NCBI GenBank assembly: GCA_036265325.1 | Contig: DATAPH010000063.1 | Coordinates: 1 to 20,151, forward strand | DNA: 20,151 nt | DNA from: AC-51 sp036265325 | Lineage (GTDB): Bacteria; Actinomycetota; UBA4738; HRBIN12 | Direction of reading: 5' to 3' | Shown: piece after piece, positions 7,867 to 15,438 of the stretch | Numbering within the stretch: the stretch's first letter is position 1 | How the letters are laid out: each line of letters starts with the position of its first letter | Program-made: the position numbers and the translations under genes | Notes under the pieces: model-generated | What the model was told of the DNA's origin: nothing | Seen by the model: only the letters and a program-made list of their open reading frames with translations | The model's database searches: none

Positions 7867-7872
7867 AGGATA
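7867..7872 (-). promoter_or_regulatory. -10 element TATCCT, leaderless start of the frhB-like gene
   Basis: TATCCT on the minus strand lies 6 bases before the ATG at 7860. The same hexamer, 7 bases before the ATG, precedes the upstream Fe-S carrier gene. Identical elements suggest similar basal expression of a cluster-containing enzyme and a cluster-delivery protein. Confidence 0.6.
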
Positions 7873-7890
7873 CCGCCCCGGTTCTCGAGG

Positions 7891-8235
7891 TCAGATAGCG
7901 AACGAGTCGCCGCAGGCGCACTCGTGCGTGGCTCGCGGGTTCTTCACCTTGAGCCCGCCGCCCAGCAGAGACGTGTCGAGCTCGAGGGTGGAGCCCTCGA
8001 TGATCGGCGCGCTCCGCGGATCGACCAACACGCGGACGCCGTCCGCACCGGCGATCACGTGGTCGTCGTCGGTCGCAGCCTCGTCGAAACCGAGCTCGTA
8101 CGAGAAGCCCGAGCAGCCCCCCGCGACGACGCGCAGGCGCAGGATGGGCTCCGTGCGGCCCTCGTTCGCGGCGAGCTGCGCGATCTTGCGTGCGGCGGCG
8201 TCGGTGACGGTCAGCGGGGCGGTCGTGGTGGTCAT
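7891..8235 (-). CDS. A-type iron-sulfur cluster carrier (ErpA/IscA/SufA family)
   Basis: A 114-residue protein of the HesB/IscA/ErpA family, which carries Fe-S clusters to target enzymes. It has the three conserved Cys: C41 in GGCSGFSY, and C106 and C108 in HECACGDSF at the C terminus; the length is normal for the family. FDEAATDDDHVI and VDPRSAPIIEGSTLE are also family hallmarks. The ATG at 8235 is chosen because TATCCT lies 7 bases upstream; upstream in-frame sequence is antisense to other coding sequence and does not look real. GGAGG is also present but ends 2 bases from the ATG, too close for normal use. It lies just upstream of the FrhB-type gene on the same strand, whose product needs about two clusters. 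I cannot separate ErpA, IscA and SufA, so no symbol is given. Confidence 0.92.
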   Translation of the reverse strand: MTTTTAPLTVTDAAARKIAQLAANEGRTEPILRLRVVAGGCSGFSYELGFDEAATDDDHVIAGADGVRVLVDPRSAPIIEGSTLELDTSLLGGGLKVKNPRATHECACGDSFAI

Positions 8236-8242
8236 CGCCTCC

Positions 8243-8248
8243 AGGATA
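8243..8248 (-). promoter_or_regulatory. -10 element TATCCT, leaderless start of the Fe-S carrier gene
   Basis: TATCCT on the minus strand ends 7 bases before the ATG at 8235, so the mRNA would begin at or very near the start codon. Confidence 0.6.
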
Positions 8249-8282
8249 GCCCGAGCGCGGCCGGATGCCCGTGGGGCGTTCT

Positions 8283-9467
8283 TCAGGCGCCTAGGAACGA
8301 GGCGAAGATCCGCGCGTACGTCCGGGCGCCGGTGACCATCTCCTCGACGTCGATCCACTCGTCGGCGGTATGGGCCACGGAGAGGTCGCCCGGGCCGAAG
8401 ATCACCGTTGGGATCGCCGCATCGTTCAGATAGAACCGAGCGTCGGTGATGCCGGTGAACCCGACGTCGGGCGGTGTGCTGCCGGTCTCGGCCGCCGTCG
8501 CAGAGCGGATGGCCTCGGCGATGGGCGTATCGGCGGGCGTTTCGGACGCGAGGATCCACTCCCGGATCTCCGTCCGCAGGTCGAACGTCGCGTCGTCCGT
8601 GCGGAGCTCGTCCGCGAGAACCTCGAACGGGGCAAGCACCGTGTCGGGGTCGGTCTCGCCGGGGATCGTCCGCCGGTCGATGTCGACCACACATCGGTCG
8701 GGCACCATGTTCGGCGCGCTGCCTCCGTCGATCAGGGCCGCGTTCACCGTCGCGCGCCCGCAGAGCGGATGCACGGTGTCGGGCACGACCTCGTGCAGCC
8801 GAAGCAGGAATCGAGCCATCGCGGTGATCGCGTTCACACCGCGGTGCGGCTGCGAGCCGTGCGCGGCCGCGCCGTACGTGGTCGCCGTCACCCATGCGCC
8901 GCCGCGCTCGGCGAGGGCGATCTCGAGGTTGCTCGGCTCTCCGACGATCGCAGCGTCGTGGGTGAGGAGGCCCCGGTCGCGGAGCACCTGCGTCCCGTGG
9001 GTGCCGGCCAGCTCCTCGTCGGCGACGAGGTGGAACGTGAGGGAGCCGGCGAGCTCCATGCCCGCCTTGACGACCGCGGCGGCGCCTGCGAGCGCGGCCG
9101 CCACCGGCCCCTTCATGTCGCACGCGCCTCGCCCGATCAGCCGGCCGTCGACGACGTCACCGGCGAACGGATCGACCGACCAGGTGTCGAGCGTGCCCGC
9201 GGGCACCGTGTCGAGGTGCCCGTTCCACGCGAGGGTCGGGCCACCAGTGCGCCCGATCGTCGCGAGGACGCTCGGCCGTCCCGCCTCACCGCGCACCGTC
9301 TCCGGGCTCGCGCCGATCGCGAGCAGCACGCCCGTCACGACCTCGGCCGCGGCGTCTTCCGTCGTGCCGGGATTCTCGGATCGCGCCCGGATCAACGCCT
9401 GCGCGATCGCGAGCACTTCGTCGGCGTCGACGGCGGCCGCGGCGGCGTCTGCTGGGTCGGTCGGCAT
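8283..9467 (-). CDS. M20 family metallopeptidase (ArgE/DapE/CPG2-like)
   Basis: A 394-residue di-zinc amidohydrolase or peptidase. The metal and catalytic residues are all visible: H84 and D86 in GHLDTVP, D117 in GRGACDMKG, the catalytic E151 and ligand E152 in DEE, E177 in VGEPS and H366 in AHTADEWI. The dimerisation domain (about 185-295) starts with ERGGAWVT and the AAHGSQPHRGVNA loop, typical of ArgE/DapE/succinyl-diaminopimelate and acetylornithine deacylases. No arg or dap genes are adjacent, so the substrate is open. An upstream in-frame start would extend it by 120 residues, but that stretch is antisense to the Nudix gene. The ATG at 9467 is set by the family N terminus and by TAGCGT 8 bases upstream. 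It is divergent from the Nudix operon. Confidence 0.92.
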   Translation of the reverse strand: MPTDPADAAAAAVDADEVLAIAQALIRARSENPGTTEDAAAEVVTGVLLAIGASPETVRGEAGRPSVLATIGRTGGPTLAWNGHLDTVPAGTLDTWSVDPFAGDVVDGRLIGRGACDMKGPVAAALAGAAAVVKAGMELAGSLTFHLVADEELAGTHGTQVLRDRGLLTHDAAIVGEPSNLEIALAERGGAWVTATTYGAAAHGSQPHRGVNAITAMARFLLRLHEVVPDTVHPLCGRATVNAALIDGGSAPNMVPDRCVVDIDRRTIPGETDPDTVLAPFEVLADELRTDDATFDLRTEIREWILASETPADTPIAEAIRSATAAETGSTPPDVGFTGITDARFYLNDAAIPTVIFGPGDLSVAHTADEWIDVEEMVTGARTYARIFASFLGA

Positions 9468-9475
9468 CGAGCCGG

Positions 9476-9481
9476 ACGCTA
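9476..9481 (-). promoter_or_regulatory. -10 element TAGCGT, leaderless start of the M20 gene
   Basis: TAGCGT on the minus strand lies 8 bases before the ATG at 9467, with no ribosome binding site between. Confidence 0.55.
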
Positions 9482-9514
9482 CCCGAATACGCCGACGAGC
9501 GCGGCGGTCCTCCG

Positions 9515-9520
9515 TACGAT
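9515..9520 (+). promoter_or_regulatory. -10 element TACGAT, start of the Nudix/CoA operon
   Basis: TACGAT ends 7 bases before the ATG at 9528, which favours that start over an in-frame ATG at 9519 that overlaps the element itself. It is 33 bases from the divergent M20 -10, so the two promoters are separate. Confidence 0.55.
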
Positions 9521-9527
9521 GGAGCCG

Positions 9528-10106
9528 ATGCCCGACCTGGCCGCAGCGCTCATACCCGTGCTCGACCACGCGCCCGCGCCGCAGCCGGAGCCCGGCGACC
9601 GGCTTGCGGCGGTGCTTGCGGTGCTCGTCGGGCCCGACGAGCCGGAAGTCGTGTTCACCGAACGGGCGGCCATGATGTCTCGCCACGCCGGCGAGATGTC
9701 GTTCCCCGGCGGGTTGGAGGAGCCTGGCGACGCCGACCTTCGGGCGACCGCGCTCCGCGAGACAGCCGAGGAGCTCGGGGTCGAGGTATCCGCGGAGGAT
9801 GTGCTCGGGGCGCTCCCCCCGATCCACACGTACGTGAGCGGGATCCTCGTGACCCCGTTCGTCGCGGTGCTGGAGGAGCTTCCGGAGCTTACGGTGAGCG
9901 ACGCAGAGATCGCCCGGGTCGTGCGGGTTCGATTACGGGAGCTCGCCGCCATCGAGGAGCAGCGGGTCCTTCGCGAGCAGAACGGCATGAGCTGGCGCGG
10001 CTGGTGGTACGTCAACGGCGAGACGACGGTCTGGGGCGCGACGGGCTTCATGGTCCACGCGCTCTTGGAGCTCGTCCGGAAGGAGGCACCATGGGCCGTG
10101 ATCTGA
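9528..10106 (+). CDS. Nudix hydrolase, CoA pyrophosphatase (NudL/UPF0035) type
   Basis: A 192-residue Nudix hydrolase. Residues 43-62 (FTERAAMMSRHAGEMSFPGG) match the UPF0035 signature found in NudL and peroxisomal NUDT7 CoA diphosphatases, which split CoA into phosphopantetheine and 3',5'-ADP. The Nudix helix follows with RETAEELGV (77-85), giving the catalytic Glu cluster. The canonical Glu after the GG loop is replaced by Ala69 flanked by Asp68 and Asp70; E. coli NudL has the same DA arrangement, which supports the subfamily call. The overlapping downstream gene encodes a CoA-binding-fold protein, which fits CoA turnover. Longer in-frame upstream sequence (from 8370) is antisense to the M20 gene and was discarded. 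The stop overlaps the next gene by 16 bases. Confidence 0.9.
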   Translation: MPDLAAALIPVLDHAPAPQPEPGDRLAAVLAVLVGPDEPEVVFTERAAMMSRHAGEMSFPGGLEEPGDADLRATALRETAEELGVEVSAEDVLGALPPIHTYVSGILVTPFVAVLEELPELTVSDAEIARVVRVRLRELAAIEEQRVLREQNGMSWRGWWYVNGETTVWGATGFMVHALLELVRKEAPWAVI

Positions 10107-10528
10107 CCGCGGAGGACCGGGAGCTTCGCGCCCTGCTGGGTGACGTGCACACCATCGCGGTGGTCGGGCTTTCCACCAAGCCTGGGCGGCCGTCGTACGA
10201 GGTCGCGCGCTACCTGCAGCGGCACGGCTACCGCATCGTGCCCGTGAACCCGAACGAGACCGAGGTGCTCGGCGAGCCGGCGTACCCGACGTTGCGGGAC
10301 CTTCCTACCGATCTCACGGTCGATGTCGTGGATGTTTTTCGCCGCGCGGAGCACACGCCTGCGGTCGCGCGCGACGCCGTGGCGATCGGCGCGAAGGTGC
10401 TGTGGCTCCAGCAAGACATCGTGAGCGAGGAGGCCGCTGCCATCGCGACCGAAGGCGGGCTCGACGTGATCATGGGCGTGTGCATCCGCAACGTCCGCGA
10501 ACAGTTGCTGGCCGAAGATCGAGACTAG
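10091..10528 (+). CDS. CoA-binding Rossmann protein (YccU/CoA_binding_2 family)
   Basis: A 145-residue single-domain protein. VVGLSTKPGRPSYEVARYL (24-42) gives the nucleotide-binding loop and helix of the CoA-binding domain found in succinyl-CoA synthetase alpha subunits, and PVNPNETEVLGEPAYP (51-66) is the typical YccU-family segment. The last third, AIGAKVLWLQQDIVSEEA, also matches. The family binds CoA or a related dinucleotide; the biochemical role is not established. AGGAGG at 10081-10086, 4 bases before the ATG at 10091, defines the start. The gene overlaps the end of the Nudix gene by 16 bases, so translation is probably coupled. Co-transcription with a probable CoA pyrophosphatase suggests a CoA or acyl-CoA housekeeping role; this is inference. 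Confidence 0.9.
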   Translation: MGRDLTAEDRELRALLGDVHTIAVVGLSTKPGRPSYEVARYLQRHGYRIVPVNPNETEVLGEPAYPTLRDLPTDLTVDVVDVFRRAEHTPAVARDAVAIGAKVLWLQQDIVSEEAAAIATEGGLDVIMGVCIRNVREQLLAEDRD

Positions 10529-10536
10529 GAGAGAAC

Positions 10537-10707
10537 GTGCTGAACAAGTGGGAGTACTTCGTGGCGCCGTTGCTCGAGCACAACCCGGGCGAGATCTTGA
10601 ACTCGTTCGGCGAGGACGGGTGGGAGCTGGTGTCCGTCGTCGCGCAGCCGACACCGCAGGGCGGCGTGTCCACGGTCGCGTACATGAAGCGCGCCCTGCA
10701 GGCGTGA
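10537..10707 (+). CDS. Small DUF4177-like protein
   Basis: A 56-residue protein starting at GTG 10537, set by AGGAG (10527-10531) 5 bases upstream; the longer in-frame reading from 10402 lies inside the previous gene. It begins VLNKWEYFVAPL and contains LNSFGEDGWELVSVV followed by AYMKRAL. The KWEY...LN.xGxxGWELVxV...A(Y/F)LKR layout is that of DUF4177, a family of very small beta-rich proteins of unknown function. No membrane segment or signal peptide is visible. It begins 8 bases after the CoA-binding gene, so it is the third cistron of the operon. Its TGA shares GTGA with the start of the following broken gene. Confidence 0.85.
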   Translation: MLNKWEYFVAPLLEHNPGEILNSFGEDGWELVSVVAQPTPQGGVSTVAYMKRALQA

Positions 10708-10916
10708 CCCTCCGGATCGACCACGTTGTCTACGCGGTCGGCGACCTCGACCCGGCCGCTTCGCGCCTCGACGAAGGGTCGAGATCGCCGGCGAGCGCGA
10801 ACGGTTCCAGGCGTGGACCGGCGATGCGGCGCTTCCGGTTCGCTTCGTCGACGGGTGCGCACGGCATCGTCGCGGTCGGGTTGCGCACGGCCGACGGCGA
10901 CCTCGTGCTCCGCTAG
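10704..10916 (+). pseudogene. Remnant of a glyoxalase-like (VOC superfamily) gene
   Basis: The open frame reads VTLRIDHVVYAVGDLDPAASRL, the typical N terminus of glyoxalase-like domain proteins, then turns into Arg/Ser-rich sequence without family character. From 10778 to about 10853 a different frame (shifted by two bases) reads VEIAGERERFQAWTGDAALP, then VRFVDG, which looks like the C-terminal part of the same family. From about 10854 the first frame resumes as GAHGIVAVGLRTADGDLVLR and stops. Intact members are around 200 residues, so roughly the middle two thirds is missing and at least one further frameshift is present. The GTG overlaps the DUF4177 stop (GTGA), the trace of a former fourth operon member. 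A sequencing error could explain one shift but not the missing middle. An unrelated 70-residue protein is the alternative. Confidence 0.7.
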
Positions 10917-12046
10917 CCGAACGCCTGCTCGAGGTCCGCGATCAGGTCGTCCGGGTCTTCGAGCCCGACCGACAGCCGAACGAGCTCCGCGGGGACCTCG
11001 AGGTCGGACCCAGTGACGCTCGCGTGCGTCATCGGGCCGGGGAGTTCGATGAGCGACTCGACGCCGCCGAGCGACTCGGCCAGCACGAACAGGCGCGTCC
11101 CGCGCACGATCCTCGACGCCTCGGCCGCGCTGTCGACCAGGAAGGACACCATCCCGCCGTAGGCCGCCATCTGGTCCGACGCGATCCCGTGTCCCGGGTG
11201 GTCGGGCAGGCCGGGGTAGTACACCTGGTTGACCATCGCGTGGCCGACGAGGTACTCGACGATCGCGGCCGCGTTCTCGCTGTGCCGCCGCATCCGAACG
11301 CCGAGCGTCCGCAGGCCGCGGAGCGCCAGGAACGCGTCCATCGGTCCGGGCACCGCCCCGACCGCATTCACCAGAAAGTCGACCGGGTCTATCACGTCGG
11401 CGTCGCTGCTGATGAGGGCGCCGCCGATCAGATCCGAGTGGCCTCCGATGTACTTCGTGACACTGTGCACCACGACGTCGGCGCCGAGCACCAACGGCTG
11501 CTGTAACGCCGGCGACGCGAACGTGTTGTCGACGACCACCTTGACGCCCGACGCATGCGCGAGGGCGGCGACGGCCTCGATGTCGACGACCTTCAGCAGG
11601 GGATTCGACGGCGTCTCGACCCAAACGAAGCGGGTCTCGGGGCGGATCGCGTCGGCGAGCGCGTCGGCATCGGCGAGATCGCACGTCGTGAGCTGGAGTC
11701 CCCAAGGTCCGAGCACCTTCGTGAACAGGCGGTACGTGCCGCCGTACACGTCGTCGGCGAGCACCACGTGGTCGCCGGGCCGAAGGGTGAGTAGCAACGT
11801 CGTCTCCGCGGCCATCCCGCTCGAGAACGCGAAGCATCGCTCGCCGCCCTCGAGCGAGGCGAGCGCGCGCTCGAACGCGTCCCGCGTCGGGTTCCCGGAA
11901 CGGCCGTAGTCCCAGACCTTCGGATCGGCGATGTCGCGCTGTGCGAACGTCGAGTTCTGATAGATGGGGACGGACACGGCGCCGTATGCGGCGTCGGGGT
12001 CTTGGCCGACGTGGATCGCGCGGGTGTCGCGGTGGTCCTCCGTCAC
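10913..12046 (-). CDS. metB: Cystathionine gamma-lyase/gamma-synthase (PLP)
   Basis: A 377-residue fold-type I PLP enzyme of the Cys/Met metabolism family. The Schiff-base Lys is K198 in VHSVTKYIGGHSDLIGG, the family signature. YGRSGNPT (47-54) supplies the phosphate-binding Tyr and Arg of the neighbouring subunit, and SSGMAA (75-80) lies at the cofactor phosphate. The same family does gamma-synthase (O-acyl-homoserine + cysteine) and gamma-lyase (cystathionine to cysteine) chemistry. Being in one operon with cbs, gamma-lyase activity in reverse transsulfuration is more likely; mycobacteria name the equivalent gene metB. The GTG at 12046 is chosen by family alignment, GAGG 6 bases upstream, and a GTGA overlap with the DUF429 gene stop, implying coupled translation. 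Its TAG at 10913-10915 interlocks with the remnant's TAG on the other strand. Confidence 0.9.
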   Translation of the reverse strand: MTEDHRDTRAIHVGQDPDAAYGAVSVPIYQNSTFAQRDIADPKVWDYGRSGNPTRDAFERALASLEGGERCFAFSSGMAAETTLLLTLRPGDHVVLADDVYGGTYRLFTKVLGPWGLQLTTCDLADADALADAIRPETRFVWVETPSNPLLKVVDIEAVAALAHASGVKVVVDNTFASPALQQPLVLGADVVVHSVTKYIGGHSDLIGGALISSDADVIDPVDFLVNAVGAVPGPMDAFLALRGLRTLGVRMRRHSENAAAIVEYLVGHAMVNQVYYPGLPDHPGHGIASDQMAAYGGMVSFLVDSAAEASRIVRGTRLFVLAESLGGVESLIELPGPMTHASVTGSDLEVPAELVRLSVGLEDPDDLIADLEQAFG

Positions 12047-12885
12047 GTCCAACCTCGCCGTTCGAGCTCCGCCCGCGCGCGGTCGCCGTCGGCGACCGCG
12101 CGCTCCAGCTGCACCATCAGGCGCCGATCGTGCCCTGGCCGAAATTCTCTGCCCAGCCGGACCTGCGCGCCGCACCCGCACGCGCAGAAGGTGATCAGCG
12201 GCTCGGTCGTCACCGCGCGGGTCTGCACGCACCGACGGTACCCCGCCGCGGGCACGACGCGCGCCGGCAGCACGATCCGGCCCTCGTTCGGGGCGCCGGG
12301 CGCGAACGGGTCGCCGAGCTCCAGACCGATCAGCCCGGTCAGCGCGCACAGCGCGGCGTCGACGTGGTCGAGCGTCGCGAGCTGCGCCGTCGGCACGTGC
12401 TGCGCCCGCAGGATCGCCGCGCGCCAGGCGCGCTTGGCCGACGGCGTCTGCCGCGCCGGCGCGAGACAGCCCGCGAGCACCGTCGCCGACGCATGCGGGA
12501 AGACTTCCACCGCGGCGCCGCGGATCGATCCGGAGCGATACACCGGGTACCCCGCTCGATCCGCGGCGCGGAACGCCGCCAGCGCGTTCCGCATCCAGCC
12601 GTAGAAGGCGTTGCGTTCGCCGGTCGACTTGTCCGGCGTGTAATACGCCTGGATCCCGAGGAGCTTGAGCTCGCGTTCCGCCAGACGCGACCGGTCGCCC
12701 GCCGCGGCCCACCCCGGCGGTCCGTCGACGCACACGACGTCGGGCCGGTACGTCTCGATCATGCCGCGCAGCCGTCGGACGGGGACCTGCGAACCGACCG
12801 CCGCGACCTGACGATCGGCGTCGAGGACGACGACGTCGAGGTCCTTGGCGTGCTCGCCGCCGACGTCGACCCCCAGGGACCGCAC
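12043..12885 (-). CDS. DUF429 (RNase-H-fold) protein with C-terminal Cys/His motif
   Basis: A 280-residue protein. Residues 1-210 match DUF429, a predicted nuclease of the RNase H fold: GVDVGGEHAKD with D7, VCVDGPPGW with D54, RELKLLGIQAYYTP (71-84), VEVFPHAS with E127, and DHVDAALCALTG with D176. These acidic positions could form a metal site. The C-terminal 50 residues hold CACGCG (C234, C236, C238), then FRPGHD (H252) and a charged helix; this resembles a small zinc-binding motif and is not part of DUF429 as I know it. The GTG at 12885 begins 2 bases after the cbs stop, and the TGA overlaps the gamma-lyase start, so all three genes are translated from one mRNA. Enzymatic activity has not been defined for the family. 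Why it sits between transsulfuration genes is unknown. Confidence 0.8.
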   Translation of the reverse strand: MRSLGVDVGGEHAKDLDVVVLDADRQVAAVGSQVPVRRLRGMIETYRPDVVCVDGPPGWAAAGDRSRLAERELKLLGIQAYYTPDKSTGERNAFYGWMRNALAAFRAADRAGYPVYRSGSIRGAAVEVFPHASATVLAGCLAPARQTPSAKRAWRAAILRAQHVPTAQLATLDHVDAALCALTGLIGLELGDPFAPGAPNEGRIVLPARVVPAAGYRRCVQTRAVTTEPLITFCACGCGAQVRLGREFRPGHDRRLMVQLERAVADGDRARAELERRGWT

Positions 12886-12887
12886 GC

Positions 12888-14267
12888 TCAGGTGGCCGGC
12901 GGTTGCCGGTGATGCGCCAGGAAGTCCAGCAGGTCGCTCCGGGTGAGGACGCCGATCACAACACCCCCGGCGCTCACGAGAACGGCGGGCGCTCGTTCCA
13001 GTTCCGCGAACGCGTCGTCGACGCTCGCGTGCCGCTCGACCGTCGGGATCGGCGGCGCCATCACTTCGGCGACGTCGGCTTGCAGCGCGTCGGGGTCGCG
13101 GAACACGCGCTCGAGCAGCTCGCGATCGCGGATCGACCCGACGAACTGCGCGACGTCGGTCGAGTGGTCGCGCACGACCGGCGCCTGCGAGATGCCGTGC
13201 TCCTGCAACACATCGACGGCTTGCCGCACCTTGTCGTGCGCGCTGACGGTGATCAGCTGTGGCAGCGGGCCTGCCTTGGCGGCAAGCACCCGGTCGACCG
13301 AGATCGACTCCGGACCTTCGAGGAATCCGTACTGGCGCATCCAGCCATCGCTGTAGATCTTCGACAGGTACTGACGGCCGGTGTCGGGGAGCAGCACGAC
13401 GATCGTCGTGTCCTCGCCGTAGTCGCGGGCGACCGTCAACGCCGCCGAGACCGCCGAACCGGCGGAGCCGCCGACGAGGATGCCTTCTTGCCGTGTCACG
13501 GCCCGGGCCATCAGGAACGCGTCTTTGTCGGGGACACGCACCCATCGGTCGACGACGCTCGGATCGAACGTGTCTGGGAAGAAGTCCTCACCGATCCCTT
13601 CGGTGAGATACGGCCGCGGATCGTCGCCGGTGTACACGCTGCCCTCGGTGTCCGCGCCGACGATCACGACGTCCGGCTTGACCCGCTTGAGGTAGCGCCC
13701 GACGCCGGTGATGGTTCCGCCAGTGCCGACGCCGGCGACGAACACATCGATCTTCCCGTCGGTCTGTTCCCAGATCTCCGGGCCGGTGATCGCCTCGTGC
13801 GTTTCCGGATTGACCTGATTGAAGTACTGGTTCGGCTGGAAGGCGCCGGGGATCTCCCGCGCGAGCCGGTCCGCGACGGAGTAGTAGGACTCCGGAGACT
13901 CACGCGCGACGGCGGTCGGCGTGATCACCACCTCGGCGCCGTATGCACGCAGAAGCGCGATCTTCTCGGCGCTCATCTTGTCCGGCATCACGAAGATGCA
14001 GCGGTAGCCGCGGATCGCGGCCGCGATCGCCAGGCCGTGGCCGGTGTTGCCCGATGTCGGCTCGACGATCGTGCCGCCCGGACCGAGCAGCCCCCGCCGC
14101 TCGGCGTCCTCGATCATCCGGATCCCGATCCGGTCCTTGACCGAGCCGCCCGGGTTGAGCATCTCGAGCTTCGCGAGGATCGTCGGGGACAGGCCGCGCG
14201 TGACCGTGTGGAGACGGACGAGGGGCGTGTTCCCCATCGCGTCCAGGAAGGTTTCCAACACCTGCAT
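12888..14267 (-). CDS. cbs: Cystathionine beta-synthase
   Basis: A 459-residue PLP enzyme joining homocysteine with serine to give cystathionine. The PLP Lys is K44 in GGSVKDR; TSGNTG (71-76) holds the cofactor, and GTGGT (181-185) binds its phosphate. Residues about 335-390 and 398-452 are two CBS (Bateman) motifs, which often bind adenosyl ligands. There is no N-terminal haem-binding extension, as in other bacterial forms. The Bateman pair distinguishes it from plain cysteine synthase, which stops near residue 310. It is the first gene of a three-gene operon with the DUF429 gene 2 bases downstream and the gamma-lyase after that. GAAGGG lies 8 bases before the ATG. A TACCGT -10 about 90 bases upstream overlaps the -10 of the divergent response regulator. 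Confidence 0.95.
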   Translation of the reverse strand: MQVLETFLDAMGNTPLVRLHTVTRGLSPTILAKLEMLNPGGSVKDRIGIRMIEDAERRGLLGPGGTIVEPTSGNTGHGLAIAAAIRGYRCIFVMPDKMSAEKIALLRAYGAEVVITPTAVARESPESYYSVADRLAREIPGAFQPNQYFNQVNPETHEAITGPEIWEQTDGKIDVFVAGVGTGGTITGVGRYLKRVKPDVVIVGADTEGSVYTGDDPRPYLTEGIGEDFFPDTFDPSVVDRWVRVPDKDAFLMARAVTRQEGILVGGSAGSAVSAALTVARDYGEDTTIVVLLPDTGRQYLSKIYSDGWMRQYGFLEGPESISVDRVLAAKAGPLPQLITVSAHDKVRQAVDVLQEHGISQAPVVRDHSTDVAQFVGSIRDRELLERVFRDPDALQADVAEVMAPPIPTVERHASVDDAFAELERAPAVLVSAGGVVIGVLTRSDLLDFLAHHRQPPAT

Positions 14268-14358
14268 CCCTCGTGCCCTTCTCGCGGTCGCCGTGCCGGC
14301 TCATCGTGCCACGCGTGGCGGCGAAGGGCTTGCGCCTGCGCGGTCGGGCCGACGAAGG

Positions 14359-14364
14359 ACGGTA
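14359..14364 (-). promoter_or_regulatory. -10 element TACCGT for the cbs operon
   Basis: TACCGT on the minus strand would give a cbs leader of about 85 bases. It shares its TA (14363-14364) with the plus-strand element of the response regulator. No other TA dinucleotide lies between here and the cbs ATG, so this is the only TANNNT candidate in that interval. Confidence 0.45.
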
Positions 14365-14368
14365 AGCT
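14363..14368 (+). promoter_or_regulatory. -10 element TAAGCT for the REC-GGDDF gene
   Basis: TAAGCT would start a leader of about 94 bases. That leader contains a GC inverted repeat near 14408-14422 and the 12-base tandem repeat at 14431-14454. I compared it with the c-di-GMP riboswitch pattern and saw no match. Confidence 0.45.
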
Positions 14369-14430
14369 CGCGGGCGGTTCCGGCCGATGACTGTGCAAGG
14401 GGCATCCGCCGGTTCGGCCGGCAGGCCCCA

Positions 14431-14454
14431 GTGGTCTGAGCGGTGGTCTGAGCG
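14431..14454 (+). repeat. Perfect 12-base tandem direct repeat before the REC-GGDDF gene
   Basis: GTGGTCTGAGCG occurs twice with no gap (14431-14442 and 14443-14454). It lies in the leader, ending 14 bases before the GTG start and just upstream of the AGGGG ribosome binding site (14460-14464). It could be a tandem site for a regulator or simply a recent duplication. Confidence 0.75.
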
Positions 14455-14468
14455 GGGATAGGGGTGCG

Positions 14469-15424
<956 letters not shown>

Positions 15425-15428
<4 letters not shown>

Positions 15429-15438
15429 CGAGCGCTAC
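15425..15438. repeat. Inverted repeat holding both stop codons of the c-di-GMP pair
   Basis: GTAGCG (15425-15430) and CGCTAC (15433-15438) are perfect inverted copies with 2 bases between. The TAG stop of the REC-GGDDF gene and the TAG stop of the REC-EAL gene are in mirrored positions. The centre is too short for a full hairpin and there is no U-tract, so it is at most a weak bidirectional terminator. Confidence 0.4.

Noticed and set aside
6592..8433. A 613-codon plus-strand open frame across 6592-8433
   Set aside because: It runs antisense to the frhB-like gene and the Fe-S carrier, both with clear motifs, and shows no family features of its own.
8370..9527. In-frame N-terminal extension of the Nudix gene by 386 codons
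   Set aside because: The extension is antisense to the M20 peptidase; the Nudix family N terminus and the TACGAT -10 both point to 9528.
9468..9827. In-frame extension of the M20 peptidase upstream of 9467
   Set aside because: It lies antisense to the Nudix gene, has no family similarity, and the ATG at 9467 has a -10 at leaderless spacing.
10402..10536. Longer start for the DUF4177-like protein
   Set aside because: The extension lies inside the CoA-binding gene in another frame; AGGAG and GTG 10537 give the family-length protein.
14369..14468. A c-di-GMP riboswitch in the leader of the REC-GGDDF gene
   Set aside because: The leader has a short GC inverted repeat and a tandem repeat, but I see none of the conserved blocks of the class I aptamer; covariance-model search would settle it.
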